From Platanthera guangdongensis (Eukaryota; Streptophyta; Magnoliopsida; Asparagales; Orchidaceae), in contig CM077158.1 in NCBI GenBank assembly GCA_039583875.1, positions 124,865,900-124,929,899 on the forward strand: a stretch of DNA of 64,000 nucleotides. Reading direction: 5' to 3'. Made by a program: the position numbers and the translations under genes. The notes below the pieces were generated by a model. It searched no databases. It was not told the DNA's origin and saw only the letters and a list, made by a program, of their open reading frames with translations. Below, piece after piece: positions 55,945-64,000 of this stretch; positions within the stretch are counted from its first letter, which is position 1; each line of letters opens with the position of its first letter.

Positions 55945-57196
55945 TAATGTAGGCTAGGCCTTTGGGATCCTACACGGAGGGCGTGACTACAACCTTGGCA
56001 ACGTTATCGCTCCCTAACCGGCACACAAACGCAACGCAGCGACCACAATGATTGTTTTTTTATCGTTCGTGCTAACATACGGATAGCCGATCCGCAAGTG
56101 GAACGGAGAATGGCTATAGGCCAAAATCCTTTCCGGCTAAATGGAATAATATTAATTCCGATCGAGCTTTGGAGTTGTACCAAAATAGATCCACCAAAAA
56201 AAATCACGATTCGAAAAAAACGGTAGGATCTATCCCAACAAAACAAAAGCGAGGAGCGCCAATCCTCTCGCGAGATCTTTTCGGAAAACCAACTGAAAAT
56301 CTCAAATCTATTTTTAGGAACACCGCGAAAATTTAGCAATTCGAGAAATCACGCAAAATCCGTCCACCACAAGAATTAATTAAAGAAGAGAACCTCTTAG
56401 GTAGGAATTTCGTTACCCCACTCGGAAACGTAGATCCGAGATGTTGGATCCACAAAGTACGATCGCTCTTACCTTTTGGAATCCACGAGAAACGCGCCAC
56501 GGATGAAGATCTTGTTCGCCTCCTTCGCTTCTCGCCGTGGTTGATTACCCCAACCTTGATTCTTCCTTGCACGAGATCTTCCTCCCCAAGGTTGGCCGAC
56601 CACCTTTGAAAGAAAGGGATGGACACGTAGATGAGAGGATGTAGTAGGAAGAGGGATGAGGGAGGAAATGAGAAGAAGAAGAGAGAGAGAAGGGGGGGTG
56701 CGGCCAAGAAGAAGAAGAGGAAGAAGAAGGGGGGCCGGCGGCTAGAAGAGAGGGAGGGGAGATAGAAAATTTAGGGTTGGAGGAATTCTTAATTGATTTC
56801 AATATTAGCCTTCATAACAAATGATAATGTGGCCTTTTATAAGGCTTACAACCATGTGGCTATTAACAGCCCAAAATAAAAATGTTGCAGAAAATGAAAT
56901 GACAGAATAACATAGTGTCAAATACCACATATAACCAGATAAAGGCAGACCAAATAATAAAATAAATTCAAAACTTATTTTTGCTGCGTGGGCGAAGATT
57001 GTAGTCGTGCCAGCTACGGCGCCGCAAGTCTCTTGATGGTGGAGCATCGTCGTCATCTTCTGTCACGGTCACACCGCCATGGTCGTCGTCTTCATCACCC
57101 AATTGGCCGTCGTGGTGGCCGTCGCCATCAATCGTAACACTGTCATGGTCGTCGGCTTCATCACCCAATTGGCCGTCGTGGTGGCCGTCGCCATCA
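55945..57196 (-). repeat. 3' LTR of element F
   Basis: On the minus strand the LTR begins TGATGGCGACGGCC and ends CTACATTA (CTACATCA in the other LTR). TATAAAA on the minus strand is at 56841-56835 within AGCCTTATAAAAGGCC, itself nearly palindromic. Two 66-bp repeats at 57066-57196 encode the end of the polyprotein. Confidence 0.93.
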
Positions 57197-57648
57197 ATCC
57201 TCCCGCTCTCAAAAGGACTCATCACCGATGAGTGGGCTGGACAGTAACGGTGGAGGAGATCTGCATCAAGAAGAGCCAGGTCTGCCGAAGAAATCCAAGA
57301 GTCATCCGAAGCTGGACGACCACGCCATCTGACCAAAAACCTGTGAATGTCGCCGTCGGGAGTAGAAAACACCGCATCCTGCAAAATCTTGTCAGGCAAG
57401 AAATCGGTTTGGGAGAACCTTGGAAAAGCATTAGGCGAAGAAGAAAAACAAGTTGCATCATCAATAGACAACGTACCTCCCGAAGAATCCAAAAGGGAGA
57501 GCGGTCCAGAAATATTCGCACCCTCCACCCCTTTAGACGGTATAGTGGAAATTTTAAACGGAGAGACTGACAATTCAGGTGGTGGAGCGACATAAAGCGT
57601 TAAATCCGAAATGTTAAAAATAGGGGAAATTCCACACTCAGCGGGTAA
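56968..57648 (-). pseudogene. Integrase tail and chromodomain of element F, extending into the 3' LTR
   Basis: After a TAG at 57649 the frame reads the integrase tail (CGISPIFNISDLTLYV) and a chromodomain with QDAVFSTPDGDIHRFLVRWRG and SWISSADLALLDADLLHRY. It crosses the polypurine tract (coding ESGR) and runs 76 codons into the LTR, which encodes two Asp/His-rich 22-residue repeats (DGDGHHDGQLGDE) and a basic end RRSWHDYNLRPRSKNKF. Coding overlap with the 3' LTR is known in some plant chromoviruses. The chromodomain would direct integration to marked chromatin. Confidence 0.88.
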
Positions 57649-58545
57649 CTATAATAAATATGCATTTTCACCTAGCTTCTTCAAAACCCGAAAAGGACCG
57701 GCTCTCTTATTCGCTAATTTTTTTATGGTGCCTGAGGGCAACCGTACATGGATAAGACGTACCATTACCAAATCACCAATCTTTAAGGGGACTGCTCGCT
57801 TATGTATGTTAGCATTCGATTGATAAATAGCATATTGTTTAGCTAACGTCTTGCCAATGTGCTCATGGAGAGTGTGAACGTGCGAGGCGAAGTCCTGTGC
57901 AAATTGACTTGATTTAAATGATGGTGGTAATGGAATCAAATGAAGAGGCACGGGCGCCTTATATCCATGCACTATCTCATTTGGCGATAACCCGGTGGAC
58001 CTATTCTTAGAATTGTTATAGGCTAACTGAGCGTGGGGGAGAATAAGATCCCATGTACCCTTATGATCGCCCACCAAGCAACGAAGTAATCCTCCCAAAC
58101 TACGGTTAACAACTTCCATTTACCCATCCGTTTGGGGGTGGTAGGCCGACGAAAACATAAGCCTCGTGCCCAATAACTTCCACAGTGTCTTCCAAAAGTA
58201 GCTAGTAAACTTAACATCTCTATCGGTCATGATGGTTTTGGGGACACCTCGATGAGCTACGACCTCCTTAAAATACAACTTAGCGACATGGGAAGCATCG
58301 TTGGTACTATGACAAGCGATAAAATAAGCCATTTTAGAGAATCGGTCCACTACGACCAAGATGGAATCGTGATGCCGAAATGTCAGTGGGAGGCCCAATA
58401 TGAAGTCCATGCTAACATCCACCCATTGGGCAGAGGGAATCGGAAGGGGTGTGTAAAGTCCCGCATTGGTCTTGTTACCCTTAGTTAATTGAATACGCGG
58501 CAGCTTCCTACGATTTTGTTGACCATTGGCTTGAGACCCGGCCAA
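57649..58545 (-). pseudogene. Integrase core of element F
   Basis: The segment reads [36 protein letters not shown] and [10 protein letters not shown], after which a stop at 58120 replaces the usual Gln before MEVVNRSLGG. The downstream part has WDLILPHAQLAYNNSKN and RAGPFRVLKKLGENAYLL. Catalytic Asp, Asp and Glu positions are retained. Confidence 0.88.
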
Positions 58546-59336
58546 AAGAATTTATCCTCCACAAGCGTGATCGTTTTATCGCGACCGAAGTGTCCACGTA
58601 AACCTCCACTATGTAACTCCCATATAATAAAATGGCGTAGGGACGAGCGGGGAATACACAATTGCGTGTGCTTGAATAAACAACCGTCACGAATGTAGTA
58701 GGCGGAAATAGTAGAGGGGGCCTGTTCCTGAGCTGCTAAATAAATATCCTTAAAATCCGGGCATAGGACATACTCGTCCTTAATGCGTCCAAATCCTATT
58801 ACCGTCACCTCCATTTTAGATAACAATAAGGTGACACGACTAAGGGCGTCCGCCACTCGATTTAACGTACCCTTAAGGTGCTTAATAATGAATGTGTACT
58901 CCAGAAGATAGGAGACCCATTTGCCGTGCCGAGGGCTGATTTTACCTTGAGAGTTTACAAATTTTAGCGCCTCATGATCCGAGAGGATTACAAATTCTTT
59001 TGATATGAGATAGTGTGGCCAATGTTGGAGACAACATATCACGGCATAAAACTCACGATCATAATTAGAGTAATTTAATTTTGGGCCCGCAAGTTTCTCG
59101 CTGAAGTATCCGACCGGATGTCCCTCTTGACTTAACACTCCACCAATTCCTATCCCCGAAGCGTCGCATGATAATTCAAACACTTTACTAAAATCCGGCA
59201 ACCGTAGTAGGGGGGCTTCGGACATCCGATCCTTAATCATTTGAAATGCACTAGCGGCCGATTTGGTCCATATAAAATCACCCTTCTTCATACACTCAGT
59301 GATGGGTGCCATGATACTACTAAAATTGCGAATGAA
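58485..59336 (-). pseudogene. RNase H and integrase zinc region of element F
   Basis: The frame is open for 276 codons: APLLRLPDFSKVFELSCDAS and YSNYDREFYAVICCLQHWPHYL of RNase H, LSDHEALKFVNSQGKI, HLKGTLNRVADALSR, then the zinc region ELHSGGLRGHFGRDKTI. A frameshift at about 58500 leads to the integrase core. Confidence 0.88.
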
Positions 59337-59690
59337 TCATCGATAAAACGTGGCCAATCCATGAAAACTCCTAACTTCCCAAATATTTTGCGGCTCCGTC
59401 CACTCTCTAATTACTTGGACCTTCTTAGGGTCAACATGTATTCCCTCAGCGTTCACTATGTATCCTAAGAATTCCACGGAAGTCACACCGAATGCGCACT
59501 TCTTAAAATTAATATATAAGTTCTCTTGGCGCAATGTAGTAAGGATTGTCCGCAAATGAGTTTCATGATCGATCGGCGAGGTACTAAACACCAAAATATC
59601 ATCGAAATATACTACGACAAATTTTCCCATGTATGGCTTAAATACTTGAGTCATTAATCATGAGAAAGTACTTGGTCCGTTGGTGAGTCC
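59337..59690 (-). pseudogene. Reverse transcriptase catalytic part of element F
   Basis: The catalytic block VVVYFDDILVFSTS and the thumb (NFKKCAFGVTSVEFLGYIVN, VRSFHGLATFYR) are intact. It is separated by TAG (59691) from the fingers, has a TGA after STFS, and ends in TGA at 59337 where Arg is expected. Confidence 0.88.
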
Positions 59691-61571
59691 CTATCCTACC
59701 ACTAACCACTCGTAAAGCCCGTCCTTAGATTTAAAGGCCGTTTTCCATTCGTCTCCTTCCCGAATCGTTATTTGGTGGTAACCACTCTTTAAATCCAATT
59801 TTGAGAACACGGTGGCACCGGACAACATATCCAATAGATCGTCCAAACGGGGGATGGGAAACCTATACTTGACAGTTATTTTATTGATGGCCGGGTAGTC
59901 TACACACAACCTCCAAGACTTATCTTTCTTCGGGACCAACAAGGCAGGGACGGCACAAGGGCTTTTACTATGGAGGATAAATCCTTTAGCTAATAAATCG
60001 GAAATTAACATTTGTAGTTCATTATGTGCGGAGGGATTAAGTCGGTAATGGGGTAGGTTAGGCAAGGACGAGCCCGGGACGAAGTCAATTTCATGTTGAA
60101 TATCCCTGATTGGTGGCAACTTGGAAGGTAAATCTACCGGATAGACGTCCTTATATTCTTCCAATAATGTGCGCAAAGATAACGGTATGTTCTCTAAAGA
60201 TGGTGAATCTTCCTGTACTTGTAGACATACTAACGCATATATGACGCCATCGAGAAAGGTCTCACGTTCTAACTCCTTCCTACTTATAGGACTTATCGTT
60301 TTCCTTTCCGCAGGGACCACTGTGTCCTTGGACGCAATCGACGGGTCCTTAGGTGGTGTGGGTTTCAAAACAATGGTCTTACCATTGAACTTGAACTCGT
60401 AGGTGTTGGCTTTGCCAAAATGGGTCACGTCATAATCATAAAGCCATGGACGTCCTAGTAGAACGTGACAGACATCCATAGGGATGACATCACACCACAC
60501 CTTATCGACGTAGTTCTTCACCGTAAGCGGTACCAAACATCGCTTAGAAACTGCGATGGACGTTTTGTTCACCCATGCTATCTTATACGGATGTGGATGC
60601 GGCTCAGTGACTAAGTGCATTCGAGTGATGGCATTCTCCGAAATGTCGTTCATATAACTACCGCTATCGATTATTAACTTACACCACGTGTCACCGTTCT
60701 TAAAATTTACCGAGAAGATATTCGTCCGATTGTAATCGTCCGTCGCTCGCGGTGTATTAAGAATACATCTCATAACCATCATAAACGAGTCGTCGTCAAT
60801 ATCACTCGGCTCGGCGTCAGACTCAGTACCGGCTTCATAAACGATCTCGGCGGGGTCAGACGTGGTATCTAATAGTGCCAGTGGTTTACTCTTAGTGGGA
60901 CACTCACTAGCGTAGTGTCCTTGAATTCCGCACGAATAACAGGTAGCGTTAGTCTTATTAATTCGTCCTACTGGGACTCTCTCACCATTGGGATTTTTAT
61001 TGTTCCTAGCGATAATTACTATGGAACTTGAGTCCGTCGATCGGAACATTCCTTTGTCTCGCATGGGTGACGAAGGTGGGGGTCCTAAGATGGATTTTCC
61101 TTTCTGGAATGCCCGGCACTTGGACTTGTTGGCATTGTGCTTTTCTATATCTAGAGCTGCATTGAATGTTGTGTTAAGGTCCGTGTGACCATAACGCAAA
61201 AGCTTGCCTTGGATGTCCGTGTTAAGTCCCTTACGGAAACGAGATAGTGTGACCTCGGGCATTTCTCGTATATCACAACGCACCATCATATCCTTGAGTC
61301 GTCCCATGTACTTCGCTACCGATTGGCCCCCTTGACGAAGGGTGGCTAGCTCGTCGAACATTTGGGTCCGGTGATATGTCGGGACATATTGGTCATGCAG
61401 GAGTGCCTTCATGGCGGCCCACCCAATTGGGGGTGCTCCATTTACGGTGCCTAGACGCCTTTCTTCGTTTAACCAGAACGTTTTGGCTCTACCCAGAAGT
61501 TTCATTCGTGCTACTCGTACCTTCTCAACGTCCGTCAGGTTGAGCCACTCAAAATAGCACTCAATATCCAT
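59691..61571 (-). pseudogene. Gag capsid, zinc knuckle, protease and reverse transcriptase start of element F
   Basis: An unbroken 626-codon frame carries the capsid domain (residues about 1-160: CYFEWLNLTDVEKVRVARM, KALLHDQYVPTYHRTQMFD), a CCHC knuckle CYSCGIQGHYASEC near 211-224, and a protease with IIDSGSYMND near 305 and VCHVLLGRPWLYDYD. Reverse transcriptase runs from about 500, with LVPKKDKSWRLCVDYPAI and [19 protein letters not shown]. Gag and Pol are in one frame with no intron-like block, in contrast to B and E. The stop at 59691 is premature. Confidence 0.9.
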
Positions 61572-61904
61572 GATCTAGTTTAGAAAAAGTTGGGGTTCAC
61601 CCATGCCATCGTAGGATGGTGATTACATTTTAACGGCCCTAGTTAAGTCGAACTCATAAGGGGCTCGGGGTGCGTACTCATAATCCGGATCACGAGGGAG
61701 ATTTTGTCGCTCTTCACGTTTGTTTGCGGGATGGGGTGGCTGCACCGGTCGATTTATCCCAAAGCCGGGATTTCGAGGCGCCGCCTGATTTACAGCCAAC
61801 CCTTGTATTAACTGAGTGAGTGCATCGAACCTAGTGTTAAACTCTTCCCTAAGCGCCGCAATTGTTGCAGGAGCGGGCTCACCATCATCATGATGGTCGG
61901 CCAT
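61572..61904 (-). pseudogene. Gag N-terminus of element F
   Basis: The ATG at 61904 (MADHHDDGEPAPATIAALRE) is preferred over upstream ones because it begins the part that looks like Gag: a coiled segment EEFNTRFDALTQLIQGLAV and a Pro/Arg-rich stretch. Two stops, TAA at 61623 and a TAG at about 61577, separate it from the capsid, though the sequence between is readable in the same frame (PSYDGMGEPQLFL). Confidence 0.82.
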
Positions 61905-62277
61905 GTGTGATGTGGATGGAGAATACTCCGTGCCAAGCCTCGTGCGCATGAACAACACAGATACAAGGTGTCTCACCTAAATAAGAGACTGTTTGGACAA
62001 GAATTTTATAAATCATGATTTTTATACGCTTAATGACTTGGAGAACGAAAATATTTTTTTGACTTATATGCTTAGAAAAATAGGTAGAAAATTCAGATTT
62101 TTTTATACTTCTTTTTTTGCAAAAATTTTTTTTTGTTATATGCAGACCAAATAGAGAAATTCAGATTTGGTGATTACGAAAAAGTGCACGACCAAGTGTC
62201 GGTCGACGTCCTAAGAAAGGGGAGCGTAAGGACGGTGTCGATTGAGAAATCAACACAACCTCGCTTTGATACCAAAT
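61905..62277 (-). promoter_or_regulatory. Leader and tRNA-iMet-like primer site of element F
   Basis: TGGTATCAAAGCGA (minus strand, 62274-62261) matches initiator tRNA-Met with one mismatch, three bases inside the 5' LTR. The leader is AT-rich with T/A runs at 62050-62150. Confidence 0.82.
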
Positions 62278-63531
62278 TGATGTAGGCTAGGCCTTTGGGA
62301 TCCTACACGGAGGGCGTGACTACAGCCTTGGCAACGTTATCGCTCCCTAACCGGCACACAAACGCAACGCAGCGACCACAATGATTGTTTTTTATCGTTC
62401 GTGCTAACATACAGATAGCCGATCCGCAAGTGGAACGGAGAATGGCTATAGGCCAAAATCCTTTCCGGCAAAATGGAATAATATTAATTCCGATCGAGCT
62501 TTGGAGTTGTACTAAAATAGATCCACCAAAAAAATTCACGATTCGAAAAAACGGTAGGATCTATCCCAACAAAACAAAAGCGAGAAGCGCCAATCCTCTC
62601 GCGAGATCTTTTCGGAAAACCAACTGAAAATCTCAAATCTATTTTTAGGAACACCGCGAAAATTTAGCAATTCGAGAAATCACGCAAAATCCGTCCACCA
62701 CAAGAATTAATCAAAGAAGAGAACCTCTTAGGTAGGAATTTCGTTACCCCACTCGGAAACGTACATCCGAGATGTTGGATCCACAAAGTACGATCGCTCT
62801 TCCCTTTTGGAATTCACGAGAAACGCGCCACGGATGAAGATCTTGTTCGCCTCGTTCGCTTCTCGCCGTGGTTGATTACCCCAACCTTGATTCTTCCTTG
62901 CACGAGATCTTCCTCCCCAAGGTTGGCCGACCACCTTTGAAAGAAAGGGATGGACACGTAGATGAGAGGATGTAGTAGGAAGAGGGATGAGGGAGGAAAT
63001 GAGAAGAAGAAGAGAGAGAGAAGGGGGGGGGGGTGCGGCCAAGAAGAAGAAGAGGAAGAAGAAGGGGGGCCGGCTGCTAGAAGAGAGGGAGGGGAGATAG
63101 AAAATTTAGGGTTGGAGGAATTCTTAATTGATTTCAATATTAGCCTTCATAACAAATGATAATGTGGCCTTTTATAAGGCTTACAACCATGTGGCTATTA
63201 GCAGCCCAAAATAAAAATGTTGCAGAAAATGAAATGACAAAATAACATAGTGTCAAATACCACATATAACCAGATAAAGGCAGACCAAATAATAAAATAA
63301 ATTCAAAGCTTATTTTTGTTGCCTGGGAGAAGATTGTAGCCGTGCCCGCTACGGCACCGCAAGTCTCTTGATGGTGGAGCATCGTCGTCATCTTCTGTCA
63401 CGGTCACACCGCCATGGTCGTCATCTTCATCACCCAATTGGCCGTCGTGGTGGCCGTCGCCATCAATCGTAACACCGCCATGGTCGTCGGCTTCATCACC
63501 CAATTGGCCGTCGTGGTGGCCGTCGCCATCA
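62278..63531 (-). repeat. 5' LTR of element F
   Basis: This 1254-bp LTR has minus-strand ends TGATGGCGAC...CTACATCA. It is very similar to 55945-57196, with a longer G run at 63025 and scattered substitutions. Minus-strand TATAAAA is at 63176-63170. Confidence 0.93.
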
Positions 63532-63536
63532 TTATA
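63532..63536. repeat. Target-site duplication (right) of element F
   Basis: TTATA, pairing with 55940-55944. Confidence 0.85.
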
Positions 63537-64000
63537 CTCTTTGACTCAAAACCATTTGTGTACGTATGTCATCATGTAAATCTTTAGCTTGCAACATGTG
63601 CTAATGCAATATTATGTCATGCATGTGGTGATATACAATCTAAAAGGACTTAATGCATATTATGAGTGAAGTACACATGAAATATTATGCATCTCATACT
63701 ATATAACATCGCATGCAACGAAAATCAAAATCTAATGTGCATTCATGTGATAATGTTATGCATCCCATACTATATAATAGTCACATGTTGCTTCCTATGA
63801 GGATCCATATAAAATCACATATTATACATCCCATAATACATAATATGCCCCTTATACTTCTTATCATGCTTATGAGTGTAGTGTCCATGCTTCAGCCAAG
63901 ACGTACTGATGACACATCGGTGGGCGTATGAAATGAAACTAGACAACTAACACAGACCTGGGATAGCTGTTCGACCAATTGTCAAACAACTAATCCCTCT
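63537..64000 (-). other. Leader of element E, distal part, with short direct repeats
   Basis: AT-rich non-coding DNA. ATGCATC(T/C)CATACTATATAA occurs at about 63688 and 63758, with a weaker third copy near 63826, a spacing of about 70 bp. I see no primer site or LTR edge before the window ends. Confidence 0.5.

Larger units (their letters stand above)
55945..63531 (-). mobile_element. Chromovirus F, nearly intact gag-pol with chromodomain
   Basis: This 7587-bp minus-strand element has LTRs of 1252 and 1254 bp, an iMet-type primer site, and a single gag-pol frame with about seven stops or shifts. Protease, reverse transcriptase, RNase H, integrase and a C-terminal chromodomain are present. 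The chromodomain (FLVRWRGRPASDDSW) keeps the aromatic and basic pattern of the canonical type, unlike the Tekay elements here. Reina or Galadriel affinity is possible; I cannot decide. Confidence 0.92.
51009..64000 (-). mobile_element. Tekay-like chromovirus E, decayed, with nested element F; 5' LTR beyond window
   Basis: On the minus strand: leader (63537-64000 and 55740-55939, split by F), gag, protease, reverse transcriptase, RNase H, integrase with Tekay-type tail, polypurine tract, 3' LTR. Every domain is broken, so this is among the older pol-bearing elements. F inserted into the leader just upstream of gag. Confidence 0.88.

Noticed and set aside
56333..57056. Ser- and Pro-rich ORFs in the F LTR (also 62728-63391)
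   Set aside because: They lie in the transcribed part of the LTR upstream of gag; low-complexity TCTTCC repeats explain the composition.

Overview
The window is plant nuclear repeat DNA, built almost entirely of nested LTR retrotransposons. I recognise no host protein-coding gene, tRNA or rRNA gene. The evidence for a flowering plant is the mix of element lineages: Ty3/gypsy chromoviruses of Tekay/Del type, Tat-type gag proteins, Ty1/copia elements, a gag-only non-autonomous element, and primer sites matching plant tRNA-iMet and tRNA-Asp. Many elements carry TATAAATA promoters in their LTRs. I cannot name the species or family from the sequence.

Layout, left to right. 1-4406: plus-strand copy 1 of a gag-only (TR-GAG type) element, its 5' LTR mostly outside the window, inserted into a minus-strand Tekay element A (4407-7016: gag start, primer site, 5' LTR). 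A lies in a plus-strand relative of its own LTR (I, 7017-8376). I in turn abuts a SIRE-like copia end (H, 8377-about 11107) with a long array of hairpins. 11242-12912 is a minus-strand Tat-type gag and promoter region (G). It was split by Tekay element B (12913-27300, minus, target duplication CAGCG), and G's LTR resumes at 27306. B's left LTR was itself split by TR-GAG copy 2 (14416-20835, minus, target duplication ATAAC).

27689-44461 is a decayed copia element C on the plus strand. Inside its 3' region sits D (34381-42693, target duplication CTTTG), a Tat-type element with gag only, 2-kb LTRs and an 85-bp minisatellite. The right edge of C and its flank were then tandemly duplicated (43795-45955 and 45956-48110). 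From 51009 to the window end is a second decayed Tekay element E (minus). It was interrupted by F (55945-63531, minus, target duplication TTATA), a younger chromovirus with a nearly continuous gag-pol whose coding sequence runs into its 3' LTR. Target-site duplications establish four insertion events directly: TR-GAG 2, B, D and F.

Three observations seem most worth pursuing. First, unrelated LTR families here carry arrays of short palindromes, mostly just upstream of the TATA box, and two different copia families share the same hairpin consensus. Second, both Tekay elements have an AU-rich GT...AG-like block at the same gag/protease position; in B its removal (77 nt) joins gag and protease exactly in frame. 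Third, the minisatellite of D carries a complete set of splice signals in each unit.
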